From assembly GCA_025594325.1 (NCBI GenBank), contig JANHCV010000004.1, positions 992,001 through 1,056,000 on the forward strand: DNA of 64,000 nucleotides, given 5' to 3'. This stretch comes from Blastocladiella emersonii ATCC 22665 (lineage: Eukaryota; Blastocladiomycota; Blastocladiomycetes; Blastocladiales; Blastocladiaceae). The position numbers and the translations under genes are program-made. The notes under the pieces were generated by a model, which saw nothing but the letters and a program-made list of their open reading frames with translations, did not search any database and was not told the DNA's origin. Position 1 is the stretch's first letter. Each line of letters starts with the position of its first letter. Below, piece by piece: positions 22,700-34,700 of the stretch.

Positions 22700-23476
22700 G
22701 GGGCGCAGGTGTGCGGTGTGCAACGAAGTGAGTGCACTGTCTACTTCTTAGGGAGAGAGGGAGGGGAAGTTGAGGGAGGGAGCGACCTTTGAAGGCGCCA
22801 AGTTGCGTGCAGTCGCCGCAGCCACCCGAAACCGCAGCCGGTGGCTCCCGCTGTCTCCCTGTTCACCGTAAAGTCGCGATTGGCCGGCTGGCGCGCCCTC
22901 GTGGTCGAGAAATGAACGTCGACTTCCACGCGCGGAAAATAGACGCCGAATTAGGCCCCTCACCTGTACCTTGACCTACTTCACGCGTCATGGCCAACAT
23001 GCACGGCAGTCGCGGTGGCCGTGGCGGCGGCGGCGGCGGCGTGGCGGTGGCGGTGGCCGCGGTGCGAGACACTTCGCGCGCGCGTGTCCACGTGTTGGGA
23101 GACATGCGTCACTCCCGGTCGGTCGCGATCTCGCACGCGTCGAACTTTGCCGCGGATAAGAGCGCTGCTAGGGCTTATAGTCCAGGTCGCGTTTGCGGGC
23201 ACCTGAAGAATGAACCTCATGCATCGGCACGTTCCGCGGCGGCCGGCAGAGCTTGGCGCTCAAGATTGGGTGCTCGTGTCCGCGCTCGCCGTTGCCCTCG
23301 TTGCCGTCACCGCCGCCGCCCAGGGCGGACGCCCCTGATGCTGTCACCATGTGGGATGGCAACGTGCCCGCGCCATCAAGCGAGCCGTGGGCGTGCCCTC
23401 GCAGCCTCGCTGGCCTCGCCGACCCCGCTCTCATCGCTCGCTCCTCGCTCCGTAAGCTTATGGAACCAGCTTCATC
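22700..23476. promoter_or_regulatory. Divergent intergenic region, chitin synthase / F-box gene
   Basis: About 780 bp between divergent starts. It contains a (GGC)n-rich run at about 23020-23060 and a pyrimidine-rich stretch just before the F-box start. No gene seen. Confidence 0.5.
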
Positions 23477-24826
23477 ATGTTCGCGTGCTGCCTCACGCCG
23501 CCGCCGCCGCGCTGCCATTCGCCCATAAAACCCGCGCCGGTCTCGTCCCCGACGCTGCAGCTGCCGGACTTGCCCGCTGAGCTGCAGGAGCGCGTCCTGC
23601 TGCGCCTGTCCGCGCTTGACATCGCGCGGCTCGCTCGCGTCGCGCGGTCGTGGCGTACCATGCTCATCACGGCCGACGAGTCGCTCTGGCGCTCGCTGCT
23701 CGCGCGACACGCGCCGGACCTCGCGCCCGTCGTCTTCGCGTGTCTCGCACGACACTCGCGCGAGTTCCGCATGCGCGACGTGTACCGCGTGGTCCTGAGT
23801 CCGCGGCGCGTCGTCGCGGTGTGGGGCACGGGCGCCGCGGCCAAACTCGTCGACCCGCCGCTCGAGCCCGGGTACCGCGAGCTGGTCGAGCTCAGCACGT
23901 CCATGCGGTCATCCCCGCGCCAGGTCGCGTGTACGGCGCACGCCGTGTTCGTGGTCCACGGCGACGGGTCCGTGTGGATGCTCGGCCACCTGCGCAAGGG
24001 CACCAGGGCGTACCCTGGCCGCGGGATCGGGCGCGCGTGGACGCAGCGCGTCGAGCGGGTCGTGACGGCGGAGACCGCGGTCGCGTTCCAGTGCACCGAC
24101 GGCCGGTGGTACGTCCCGCGCGGCGACGGCGACATGGACGCGGAGCTCGTCCCGGCCGAGGTTGGCGGGATGGCGGGCGGCGGCGGATCGGCGCTCGTCT
24201 TCCGCGACGCGGTCGCGTGCGTCAAGCTCACGGGCAACGACGCTGAGTCGGTCCCCTGCACGCACCGCCGCGTGCACTCGGTCGGCCACACGGACGCGCT
24301 CGGCGCCGTGATCGTGACGGGGTGCAGCATCTACCGCGAGCCACCACCACCTACCGACGATGCCGACGTGCCGCCAACGCCAGGCCGGTGGCCGCTGCAG
24401 TGGCGCATCGAGGCCTGGCGCGTCCCGAGCGCACCCGGCCGCGCACCCGCCGAGTCGGACGAGCTCGACTCGATCGTCACCGTGTCGTGCTCCAAGGACG
24501 ACGTACTCGCGCGCACCCGCACGCGCTTGGTCACCACGGGCCCCCAGGGGACGCGCGTGCACCGGTTCGTGGCGCGCGACGCGTCGGCGGCCGTGGCCGA
24601 GCGCCGGTTCGCGGCGATCCGCGACGACGGCACGGTCTGGGAGTGGGGCTGCGACGCGCAGCGCGACAAGCCGCAGCGCGCGTGGATCATGCCCGACGAG
24701 TCGGTCCTGGTGCCCGTCCAGATCGCCGTCGGCGCGAGCGGGATGACGGCCGTGGTCGCCATCGACCTCTCGCCCGCGATCGTGCTGCTCCCGCCGGTCC
24801 CGTACTCGGTGTGCGCTGTTCAGTAG
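23477..24826 (+). CDS. F-box protein with RCC1-like C-terminal region
   Basis: Probable substrate receptor of an SCF ubiquitin ligase. Single exon, 449 aa. The F-box is at about residues 28-72 (LPDLPAELQERVLLRLSALD, then SWRTMLITADESLWRSLL). The remainder has spaced segments such as VFVVHGDGSVWMLGHLRKG and FAAIRDDGTVWEWGCD that resemble RCC1/regulator-of-condensation blades, though the propeller looks incomplete. The first 25 residues include a Cys/Pro-rich stretch. It ends 52 bp before the stop of the convergent PRP3 gene. A truncated inverted copy lies at about 27.2-28.0 kb. The F-box call is good; the substrate is unknown. Confidence 0.8.
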   Translation: MFACCLTPPPPRCHSPIKPAPVSSPTLQLPDLPAELQERVLLRLSALDIARLARVARSWRTMLITADESLWRSLLARHAPDLAPVVFACLARHSREFRMRDVYRVVLSPRRVVAVWGTGAAAKLVDPPLEPGYRELVELSTSMRSSPRQVACTAHAVFVVHGDGSVWMLGHLRKGTRAYPGRGIGRAWTQRVERVVTAETAVAFQCTDGRWYVPRGDGDMDAELVPAEVGGMAGGGGSALVFRDAVACVKLTGNDAESVPCTHRRVHSVGHTDALGAVIVTGCSIYREPPPPTDDADVPPTPGRWPLQWRIEAWRVPSAPGRAPAESDELDSIVTVSCSKDDVLARTRTRLVTTGPQGTRVHRFVARDASAAVAERRFAAIRDDGTVWEWGCDAQRDKPQRAWIMPDESVLVPVQIAVGASGMTAVVAIDLSPAIVLLPPVPYSVCAVQ

Positions 24827-24878
24827 GTAGTCGTTCAGAGTTCAATTCAAACCATTTTTGTATCCGCCGTCTCAGACA

Positions 24879-26595
24879 CTACATGTACCGCGGCGGGATC
24901 CACGACTTGACGAGGTTCCAGTGGTGCTCGGCGCCGCCCGCGCGGAACAGCGCGGCCGCGTGCTTCTCGAGCACGCACGTCTTGAACCGGAACTCGGAGA
25001 AGGCGCGCTGCGGGTTCTGGCCCTCCCACACGAGCCAGCAGTGGCCCTCGCTCGCGTTCCCGCCGTCGTTGCCGCCCGCATAGTCGCCGTCATCGTCGTC
25101 CGAGCTGTCCGAGTTGTACCCGCCGTCGCCGCCGCCCGCACCCGACTTGGTATCGCTGGCCTCAGCGTCGAGCCCGGTCCACTTGATCCGGCGCAGCATG
25201 AGCTTCTTGAAGTGGCGGATCGCGCGTGGCCCGCCCTCGACGAGGACGACTTGCAGGTCCTTGTGGATGGCCGCGACGCCCGTGAGCCCGAGCTGCTGGA
25301 CGTTGGCGTCGATCTTGAACTTGAGTTTCGCGTGGCTCATGTCGCGGCACTTGAACAGGGCGACGTGGATCCCCTTGGCCGCGTCGCGCTCCATCTTGCG
25401 CTTCCGCTTCTCGCGGCGCTGCTCGGGCGTGAGCGCGCGCGCCGCGTTGGCCTTCTCGTGCGCGAGCTGGCGCGCCGCGACCTGCGCGCGGACTGCGGCC
25501 TCGACCTGCGTCGGGTCCTGCACCGACTCGGTCGCCAGCACGCGCATCAGGTTCGCCAGGCGCACCTTGGGCGGGTCCGGCGGAAGCAGGCCCAGGCGGA
25601 TCTTGTCTTGCTTCTCGCGCTGCTCTTCCATGCGCCGCTGGCGGCGCAGCTTGCGGCGCTCGGCGCGCGTCAGGATCACGGTGCGCGGCGGCGCGGCCGA
25701 CTCGAACGGCGGCTGGATCGGGACCGGGTGCTGCACGTACTGCGTGATGGGCGTCACGAGCTGCGTCGTCGACGTCTGCGACTCGGCGCCGGTGCCGCCC
25801 GCCTTCCCCGACAGCACCGCGACGGGGACCTGCTGGTCGAACATGCGGAACGCCGGGTCCGCGCGGTCGTTGACCATGTCGACGCCGCCGACCAGATCCC
25901 CGTCATCGTTTTCGTCGGACACCGCCGGCGCGGGCAGCAGCGTGTCGTAAGTGCGGTGCCCGTGGGTGAGCGGGAGATCCCACCACTCGACGAGCGGCGG
26001 CGCCTCGCGACGCACCACGTCGTCGGAGATGAGGTCGAGCGCAGACGTGTCGACGCCCGTCTTGGTCAGCGACTGCGACACCTTGGCCTTGAGCGCCGCG
26101 AGCCGCGCCTCGTTGCGCATCCGCTCCGCCTTGTCGGCGTACTTTCCCTGCGGGACAAACCGCAGCTTGGCTTTGCCGCGCCGCCGCCCGTGCAGCCCGC
26201 GGAACCCGACGGCGCGGTCAAAGAACTCGCTCGACTTGTCAAGCAGCGGCGCTTCCTCGATCTCGAGCACGAGCGGCGCTGACGGCGCGGGCTCGGGTTC
26301 AGGCTAGACGCGTTCGGGATGACCATCGTTAGAAAGGCCCCGCCGCCGAGACTGCAAGACCCTAGCGATAACGTACCGCAGGCACCGGCTCGGCCGAGAC
26401 AATACCAAGCTGCTTGTTGATGGCGGCACGCTTGGCGGCAATCTGGCGCTTGATGGCCTCGAGGTCGAGCGCAGGCGCACCGCGCGACGCCGGCACGATG
26501 GCCGGCCGCGGCCGCTTCGGATCCGCCGCGCGCGCCGCGCTCTCCGGGCTCAGCGGCCGCTTGCGCTCGTTGGCCGACGACGCGGATTGATACAT
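24879..26595 (-). CDS. PRP3: U4/U6 snRNP protein Prp3
   Basis: Component of the U4/U6.U5 tri-snRNP that holds U4/U6 RNA. Two exons, 26595-26377 and 26303-24879, joining to 547 aa. Family features are the basic region AERRKLRRQRRMEEQREKQD, then LGLLPPDPPKVRLANLMRVL and HVALFKCRDMSHAKLKFKID. The C-terminal DUF1115 domain ends with WEGQNPQRAFSEFRFKTC. An acidic Ser/Asp insert interrupts the C-terminal domain. The start is the first Met after a stop (MYQSASSANERK). The 73-nt intron ends GTCTAG. It is convergent with the F-box gene, so their 3' UTRs must overlap or be very short. Confidence 0.93.
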
Positions 26596-27107
26596 TGCAG
26601 TGAGTGCAGTGAGGTCGCGAGGGACCGAGGGTAGGGTCAGAAGGGACGAGGGGCATGAGACGACGAGGGCGCCGTCGTCGCGGTCGCCGCTCCCGCCGCG
26701 CGCTGATGTTGAGATCATGTATCGAATGTAACTCTCACGCACAGCTGGACTACGCGCTGTTATGGTCAGACCCGTCATGCGCTACGTGAGGACAGCGTCA
26801 GGCGAGGGCCTGCTCGCAGATCTCGCGCACCGCTCGCCTTCGCCATCGTTGAGGACGACGCAGCTGATGGCCGGTCGCGCTAGAGACGCAACGATACGTG
26901 AGACCTGCGCCGCCTGCATCGCTCGTGCCAAGGTGTCGGCTGCGTGTGCGATTCGGGCGGCCGTTGCCGCGCAAGCGAGCGGGGACAGCGCGGACGTGTT
27001 GCCATCTCGCGTGCGGTCGTCCCAGCACTGGATCCTGCACTGGATCTGGGCGCATGCTGCCGAGTCAAGCCGGGAGCGGGTCGTCTCGCACACGATTGAG
27101 AGCGGCA
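26596..27107. other. Intergenic upstream of PRP3
   Basis: About 500 bp holding the PRP3 promoter. It contains several open frames but nothing recognisable, and then runs into the sequence flanking the F-box gene copy. Confidence 0.5.
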
Positions 27108-28037
27108 CTAGCATGTTGGCCCTGAACGTTGCGCTGTGGTCGACCCCGCTTGGCAGTGACCGTGCTTCATGCAGGCGCGTGGCCTTAGTACGCGCCAGGC
27201 CTCGATGCGCCATTGCAGCGGCCGCCGGCCTGACGGCGCGGGCGGGTCCTCAGCAGGTGGTGATAGCGGCTCGGGGTAGATGCTGCACCCCGTCGCGATC
27301 ACGGCGCCGAGCGCGTCCGTGTGGCCGACCGAGTGCACGCGGCGGTGCGTGCAGGGGACCGACTCAGCGTCGTTGCCCGTGAGCTTGACGCACGCGACCG
27401 CGTCGCGGAAGACGAGCGCCGATCCGCCGCCGCCGCCCGCCATCCCGCCAACCTCGGCCGGGACGAGCTCCGCGTCCATGTCGCCGTCGCCGCGCGGGAC
27501 GTACCACCGGCCGTCGGTGCACTGGAACGCGACCGCGGTCTCCGCCGTCACGACCCGCTCGACGCGCTGCGTCCACGCGCGCCCGATCCCGCGGCCGCGG
27601 TACGCCTTGGTGCCCTTGCGCAGGCGGCCGAGCATCCACACGGACCCGTCGCCGTGGACGACGAACACGGCGTGCGCGGTACACGCGACCTGGCGCGGCG
27701 CCGACCGCACGGACGTGCTGAGCTCGACCAGCTCGCGGTACCCGGGCTCGAGCGGCGGGTCGACGGGTTTGGCCACGGCGCCCGTGCCCCACACCGCGAC
27801 GACGCGCCGCGGACTCAGGACCACGCGGTACACGTCGCGCATGCGGAACTCGCGCGAGTGCCGTGCGAGACACGCGAAGACGACGGGCGCAAGGTCCGGC
27901 GCGTGGCGTGCGAGCAGCGAGCGCCAGAGCGACTCGTCGGCCGTGATGAGCATGGTACGCCATGAACGCGCAACGCGAGCGAGCCGGATTGCTAGTATCG
28001 GGTAGAAGCAGCGTGCTTCAGATCCAAATGTTCTCAC
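27108..28037 (-). pseudogene. Inverted truncated copy of the F-box gene
   Basis: The segment 27986-27191 matches 23627-24422 of the intact F-box gene at high identity (for example AVAKPVD for AAAKLVD, and one extra Gly in the poly-Gly run). It starts inside the F-box, losing LPDLPAELQ and the first helix, and stops after IEAWRV, losing the last 130 or so residues. It stays open and runs into unrelated sequence at both ends, giving a 309-codon chimeric frame. Lack of stops suggests youth rather than function. Confidence 0.85.
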
Positions 28038-28395
28038 ACAGGATGTGGTAGTGAACCAACGGGAGCTGTTTGATCCTCGTCATCGACGAAGGTGCTGTCA
28101 CGGCGTGAACTTGGAGCGCCCCCAGATAGCTGCCTCGTTGTCCACGGCCCACGACAGCCGCGGTCTTGCGAGAGCCCGATGGAGGAGACGCGTCGCGGGC
28201 GCGAACGCGTGCTGCAGGCGCGCCTGAGCGGCCGTGACGGCCACGGTCCTGAGCATTACGACCGTGAGCGGGTTCGCGAGGACGACGGGGAGACAAACAC
28301 GCTCAATGATGATACAAGAGTAGTCTATACTAAATGAGTGAATAAATGACCGCAAATCGTGCTGCAAAAACGTCGAGTTCGGACAAGACGCTCGC
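28038..28395. other. Intergenic between the F-box copy and the CorA-type gene
   Basis: No gene seen. It is locally A/T-richer near 28300-28370, which fits the 3' end of the minus-strand transporter gene. Confidence 0.4.
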
Positions 28396-30377
28396 TCACT
28401 GCTTGGAGATGCGCAGGAGCGCAAAGATGAGGATGACCGACACGGCGAGGGTGCCCCCGATAATGCCGTAGAACCAAAAGTAGGACGGGTCGTCTACAGT
28501 GCGCACACGCGGAGAGCGAGTCAGTTGGGCTCGACGAATAGCGTAAGGCGATCAGCGAGCGTACCGGTATCCGTGTTCTGGCCCGGGATGTGCACGTTCA
28601 TGCCAAACAGCCCCGCGACGGCCGTGATGGGCACAAAGGCGGCGCCAATGACGCTCATGCGCTTCATGCTGGCGTTCATGGTGTTGGACATCTGCGACAT
28701 GGCGACGCTGAGCTGCGAGTGGTAGCCCGAGTGGGCCGTGTGCAGCGTCTCCTTGATGATGCCGAGCGAGTGCTGCAGGGTGACAATGTGGTCAAAGATG
28801 TCGCGCAGGTACACGACGGTCGCGGGCTGGATGTAGGCGGCGCTCCGGTTCGACAGCGACTTGACCACCTCCTCCTTGAAGTGCAGCAGGCGGATCAGCT
28901 GCGTCACCTTCTTGGACGCGCGGCGCAGCCGCTGCAGCAGGTCGGCCTGCTCGTCCCACTGCAGGATCTGCGCCAGGTCGTCGATCCCGTCCGCGTCAAA
29001 CTCGAGCGACTTGATCACGGGCCGCAGCGAGTCGATCACGTCGTCGACGATCGCGTACGCGACCCAGTCGGGCGCGAGCCAGTGCGACGACGAGTGCGTG
29101 TGGGTGCTCGCGCCGTCATGGACCACCGCGGGGACAGCCGGCGCCGCGAGGGCGGACCCGGCCGTCGAAGTGGACACGCGCTTCGCGGCGATAATGGAGG
29201 CGCGGCGCGCGATGATGGGCTCGCTGGCGGCGGCGGCCGAGAGCGAGGGCGACGTGGAGAGGCGCAGGGCGACGTTGTAGGCGTGGCGGAGGGGCTCGTG
29301 GCGGACCGTGACGACGCACTCGCGGAACAGCATTAGGTAGTAGAAGGTCTCGCGGAGGCGCATGCCATCGGCGTCGTCGGCGTCGTCGGCGAGCGTCTTG
29401 AGGCACAGGAACAGGTAGTGGTCGTACACCTCGCACTTCTCGCGCGCCTCGTCCGTGAGCATGTCCTCGACGGTGAGCGGGTGAATCGCGAACACGCGCG
29501 CGAGGACGGCCATGTCGGCGTCGTCGGGGACGTGCACGTCGAGCCAGAAGGGCTCAGCGCCGGCAGCGCGCGTCACGTCGCCGCACACGGCGGCCAGCGT
29601 CGCGCCCTGCACGAGCCCGCGCGACGCCGAAAAGTAGGTGAACTTGGCACGTGCGTCGTACGCCGTGCGCAGCACCGCGGCGCGCGCCGCCACCGTCGAC
29701 GCCTTGGGCACGCCCGCGCCCTCGATCCAGTCGCGCCCAAAGATGGCGCGCGCGACGGCTGTCGACGGCGACCCCGCGGCTTGCGCGCCGAGGTACTGCG
29801 CGAGCATCGCGAAGTCGATCATCGACTCGGCCGGGTCCATGGGCAGCGTGCCGGGCGCCGCCGACGGGTGCGGGCCCGACGCGTGCAGGTCGTGCTGGTC
29901 GCCGCCCGCGCCGCCAAAGTAGGAAGAGGTCGGATTGCCCGGCACGGGTTTCGGGCTCGACGAGCGGCTCGGTGCGAACAGCGGCGGAGCGACGCCCAGC
30001 GCGAAGGGAGACGACGAGGCCGACGTGAGCGGGTGTGCCGGGGACGCCGTCGCCGCGCTTCGCGCCTTGCGCATCGAATCCACGTCGTCGTGGTCGTGAT
30101 CGTGGTCGTGGTGGTCGTCGGCGAGGATCAGGGTACGCGGGAACGTCGCCGCCGTGGCGGTGGGACCGGCGGCGATGGGCGCGAGGAGGTGCATCTCCTC
30201 CTGCGAGGGCGACGCGGTATCGCGCGGCTGCGTCATGGTAGTGGTCGCGGGCGTGGCGGCAGCGGGTCCAGCGAGCGTCGACGAGGAGCTCTCAGCGACG
30301 AGGGCAGTAGGCAGGGCCTCAGCGGCGGCGGCGGGCAGAGTCGAGTGCTGCTGCAGCGGCGTCGGGACGGCGGGCAT
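28396..30377 (-). CDS. CorA/Alr1/Mnr2-type Mg2+ transporter
   Basis: Divalent-cation channel of the CorA superfamily, membrane-bound (plasma membrane or vacuole cannot be decided). Exons 30377-28565 and 28493-28396 give 636 aa. The N-terminal 200 residues are low complexity, as in fungal Alr/Mnr proteins. The cytosolic domain has FWLDVHVP and AIHPLTVEDMLTDEAREKCE. The long helix runs through KVTQLIRLLHFKEEVVKSLS. The first membrane helix ends in the signature GMN at residues 592-594, followed by the short loop and second helix in exon 2 (FWFYGIIGGTLAVSVILIFA). The 71-nt intron lies exactly between the two helices. Its upstream region contains a CCAAT at about 30689-30693. Confidence 0.92.
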
Positions 30378-30757
30378 AGTGTGGGAGCGGGACGGCGGCG
30401 AGCACAGCGCGCAGGTCGCTCAGTCGGTGCGATCGGACCGGAGCAGCTCCGAGTGCGAGGATGCGACAGCGTGGTTCATTTCGCGGGGTGCGGAGAGAGC
30501 GGACGCCAGGCGAGAGGGGCGACGCTTTATACGCGGCCACGGCGGGGCGGGAGACGTCCCACGTGGAGGGGCCCGCCGACTCGCCGGCTGCGCTGCTACG
30601 CCACCCTTTTACCCGCGGATATCGGTCGAGGGGCGCCGCGAAACAATGGGGGAACTTATCGGTCGGGCCTGCCAAGAGCGATCATCGACCAATAGAGGTG
30701 TCGCGAGGAGGGGATCACAGTCAAATCTATGTACATTTTGTTGGCAGGAGACACGGT
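30378..30757. other. Intergenic: CorA-type gene promoter / FCF2 3' flank
   Basis: 380 bp with both neighbours on the minus strand, so it holds the FCF2 terminator and the transporter promoter. One CCAAT pentamer occurs at about 30689-30693. No other clear site. Confidence 0.4.
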
Positions 30758-31429
30758 TTACCACGCGCGCTTCCGCTTCTCCTTCTTGAGGGCGTAGAAC
30801 TTGCGCGTTCCGCGGGCCTTCTTGATTGAGATGGCCTCGGCCTTCTTCTTGAAGTAGGTGCGGCGCTCCGTGTCGGCGAGGATCTGCTCGACGAGCGTGT
30901 TCTTGCGCTCCTTCTTGGTGAGGCGTGACGAGTAGAACTCGTGCTTGGCCTCGACGATGCGGCCGACGTGGAAGAACTTGGGCATGGTCGCGTTCATCTT
31001 GGCGTCCTTCTTGTAGTGGCGCTTGGACTCGAGCACGTCGCGGTTCTTGATGACCAGCAGGTCGTTGCGCAGCTCGGGCGTCAGCTCCGTCGCGGGCAGG
31101 TTGAACCACTTGTCGCCGGCCGTCTCAATCGCCTTCTCCACCTGCGAGTACTGCTTGGCGGGCACCAGCTTGCGCGCCGCGGCCGCCGCATCGGGCACCG
31201 CCTCGGGCACCGCCGCCTTGGCCAGCGGCACCGCCTGCTGCACGTGGTGCGGCACGTTCGCCTGCATCTTGAGCAGCTTGAACGGCCGCGCGTCCTCGCG
31301 CTTCTTGCGCTCCGCCTCGCTGTGCTCGAGGCTCGCCGTCGCGCGCGCCAGCAGCGCGTCGAGATCGACCGCCAGTGACGCGGCAGCGGCGGCCGCGGGT
31401 TTCGTGGTGGCAGAGGGTGCCATTGTCAT
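30758..31429 (-). CDS. FCF2: Fcf2-domain rRNA-processing protein
   Basis: Nucleolar factor of early pre-rRNA cleavage for the 40S subunit. Single exon, 223 aa, close to the yeast protein (217 aa). The Fcf2 domain occupies about residues 110-215: DKWFNLPATELTPELRNDL, then SKRHYKKD, PKFFHVGRIVEAKHEFYSSR and LTKKERKNTLVEQILAD. A basic tail ends KKEKRKRAW. The N-terminal third is Ala-rich. Two in-frame ATGs (31429 and 31423) are equally possible starts. Confidence 0.93.
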   Translation of the reverse strand: MTMAPSATTKPAAAAAASLAVDLDALLARATASLEHSEAERKKREDARPFKLLKMQANVPHHVQQAVPLAKAAVPEAVPDAAAAARKLVPAKQYSQVEKAIETAGDKWFNLPATELTPELRNDLLVIKNRDVLESKRHYKKDAKMNATMPKFFHVGRIVEAKHEFYSSRLTKKERKNTLVEQILADTERRTYFKKKAEAISIKKARGTRKFYALKKEKRKRAW

Positions 31430-31724
31430 GAGCTTCGTGGTTTACGTGGTGAGTCCTGAGCGCGTGTTCGTCGCGTCGATGGTGGCAGCGGCGCCCAGGA
31501 TCGCGGCGTGTGGCTCCGCCGTGTTGATTTGACGTCAGCTGCGCCCACCTGATGCGTCGCCCTGCAGCCGCGGCCTGCCACTCCCATCACCTCTCGCGAC
31601 CACGCGAAGCGCCCGCCGCCGCCCGGATGCTCGCTGAGCCACGCGCTGCTCTTGGCATCGCCCACTCTCTCTATCAAAAACCCATGTATCTCGCCCGCCG
31701 CCACTGGCCGCACCTTGCTTGACC
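31430..31724. promoter_or_regulatory. Divergent intergenic region, FCF2 / P4-ATPase
   Basis: 295 bp between divergent start codons, so it contains both promoters. No TATA box or other clear element seen. Confidence 0.45.
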
Positions 31725-34700
31725 ATGTCCGAACGCATCCGCCTCGTCGGCGTCGGCGGCAGCAGCAGCGGCGCCGCTGGATCGCAGCCCTCGGAACCGC
31801 GCCCCCACTCGCCAGCAACGCCCAGTCCACGGCTCGGCGGGCGCGGGTTCGGCTCGCTCACGTCGCAGCGATACAAGAAATACCGCCTGTCCGACGCCCT
31901 CGACGATGAGGAGCTCATGATGCCCTCGCGATCGCCGGCAGTGCGTTTGCTAGACCTCGTCTGGGCGTGAGCGGCCGCTGACCAGAGATCGGTGTAGGCA
32001 GACGCTCACGGATCGCGCTCCGTGACGAGCCGGGCGGTCGCGGGACTCGCCCTCGTCTTCTGCGGCCCGTGCATGCTGCTCGACGCGCTCGTTCGCGCCG
32101 GCGTCGGCGTGTTCCGGAGGCAACCGACGCCTACCGCTCGTACCGTCGAGATCCCTGGTGCGTATCACAGCTCGTAGCCACCACACCACCACCCAACTCA
32201 CGCACCCGGAAATAGTGCTGTTCGAGGACCGGAAACACCGGCGAAAGCTCTACGCGCCCAACACCGTGCGCAACCAAAAGTACTCTGCGCTGTCGTTCGT
32301 CCCGACCGTGCTGTTCGAGCAGTTCAAGTTCTTCTTCAACCTCTACTTCCTCCTCGTCGCGCTGTCGCAGTTTGTCCCCGCGCTGCAGATCGGGTACATT
32401 GTGACCTACTTCGGCCCGCTCGTCTTTGTCCTCATGATCACCATGGCCAAGGAGGCCAACGACGACCTCAAGCGGCGGCGGCGCGACCGCGAGGCCAACT
32501 CGCAGTACTACCCGGTGCTCAACCCGACCACGGGCACCTTCCTGCACGTCCCGAGCTCGGACCTGGCCGTCGGCGACCTCGTCCAGGTCACCAAGAACCA
32601 GCGCGTCCCCGCCGACCTCGTCCTGCTGCGCACCCACGACAAGGCCGGGTCGTGTTTCGTGCGCACCGACCAGCTCGACGGCGAGACCGACTGGAAGCTC
32701 CGCCTCGCCGTCCCCTCGACGCAGGCCATGCCGTCGGACGCGGCCGTGGCCGGCGTGCGCGCGGTCCTCGACGCCGAGCCTCCCTCCAAGGATATCCACG
32801 CCTTCACGGGCAACCTGACGCTGCTGTCGACGCACCACGTCGACCCGCTGACCGCCGACAACCTGCTGTGGATGAACACGGTGCTGGCGTCGCCCGACCC
32901 GGTGCTCGGGTGCGTCGTGTACACGGGCCGCGACACGCGCGCCGTCATGAACACCAACACGCCAACCGCCAAAGTCGGCCTGCTCGACGCCGAGGTCAAC
33001 CGGCTCAGCAAGATCCTGTTCGCCGTGACGTGTGTGCTGTCGCTCGCCATGATCTACTTTGCCGGGTTCCACGGCAACTGGGCCGTGTACCTGGTGCGGT
33101 TCCTGATCCTCTTCTCGTCCATCATCCCGATCTCGCTCCGCGTCAACCTCGACATGGGCAAGATGTTCTACGCCCGCCAGATCATGCGCGACGAGTGCAT
33201 TGAGGACACCATCGTCCGCACCAGCACCATCCCCGAGGAGCTCGGCCGCATCGAGTACCTGCTGTCGGATAAGACGGGCACCCTGACCCGCAACGAGATG
33301 GAGATGAAGAAGGTCCACGTCGGCACCATGTCGTTCGGCACCGACTCGTTTGACGAAATGGCCGCCCTCGTCGCCGCCGCCACCGCGCACACGGTCGTCC
33401 CGCCCATGCTCGCCGTCGCGCACCTCGGCCACTCGCTCGACGGCACCGCGACCATGACCCCGTCGTCCCCGCTCCTCCCCGGGTTCGGGCAGCCGCCGGC
33501 GCTGCCGCCGCTTCACTCGGCCAAGCGCGGCCACGGCAAGACCCGCGACATGTCGTCCCGCGCGCGCGACATTGTCCTGGCGCTCGCGCTGTGCCACAAC
33601 GTGAACCTGATCGTGTCCGAGACCGACGGCACCGTGTCGCTGCAGGCGGCGTCGCCCGACGAGATCGCGCTTGTGCGGTGGGCGCAGCAGATGGGCATTT
33701 CGCTGGTCGCGCGCGACGTGCACTCGATCCGGCTGCGGCTGCCCGGCGACGTGGACGTGCACTACGAGATCCTGCACGTGTTCCCGTTCACGTCCGAGTC
33801 GAAGCGCATGGGGATCGTGGTGCGCGACTCGGCGACGGGCGAGGCCACGTTCCTCGAGAAGGGCGCCGACGCCGTTATGGCGCGGCTCGTCCAGTACAAC
33901 GACTGGCTCGACGAGGAGTGCGGGAACATGTCCCGCGAGGGGCTCCGCACGCTCGTCGTCGCCCGCAAGCGGCTCGCCCCCGACACGCTCGCCCGGTTCC
34001 AGGACGCGTTCCACCACGCGCGCACGCTCCTGCATGGCCGCAACGAGGCGGTCCAGCAGGTCGTCGCGCAGTACCTCGAGCGCGACCTCGAGATCCTGGG
34101 GTTGACGGGCGTCGAGGACAAGCTCCAGGACGACGTCCGGCCGACGCTCGAGGCGCTGCGCAACGCCGGGATCAAGGTGTGGATGCTCACGGGCGACAAG
34201 ATCGAGACCGCCACGTGTATCGCGCTCTCGTCCAAGCTCGTGTCGCGCCAGCAGGCCATCTACACTGTTTCCAAGGGTACGATTCGCCGGCTTGTCGTGG
34301 GTATCGCCGCTCACCCAGCCTCCCCATTGTAGTCCGAACCCCGCACGCGGCCGAGGAAGAACTCGAGCGGCTCGCGCACGTCACGGACGCGTGCCTGATC
34401 ATCGACGGCGAGTCACTCGCCGTGTGCCTCGACCACTGCCTCGCAGCCTTCCTCACGCTCGCCACGCGGCTGCCCGCCGTCGTGTGCTGCCGGTGCTCGC
34501 CCACGCAGAAGGCCCAGGTCACGGAGCTCATCAAGCGACACACGGGTCGCCGCGTGTGCTGTATCGGTGATGGCGGGGTACGGCACGCTGCTGCCGCGGG
34601 GACACGGCAACGATTGACACGACGTCGAATGTGTAGAACGACGTGAGCATGATCCAGGCCGCACACGTCGGCGTCGGGATCGTCGGCAAGGAGGGCCGGC

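Noticed and set aside
22697-22723. Chitin synthase start at the upstream TTG (22723)
   Set aside because: The first ATG is at 22699, and a non-ATG start has no support here.
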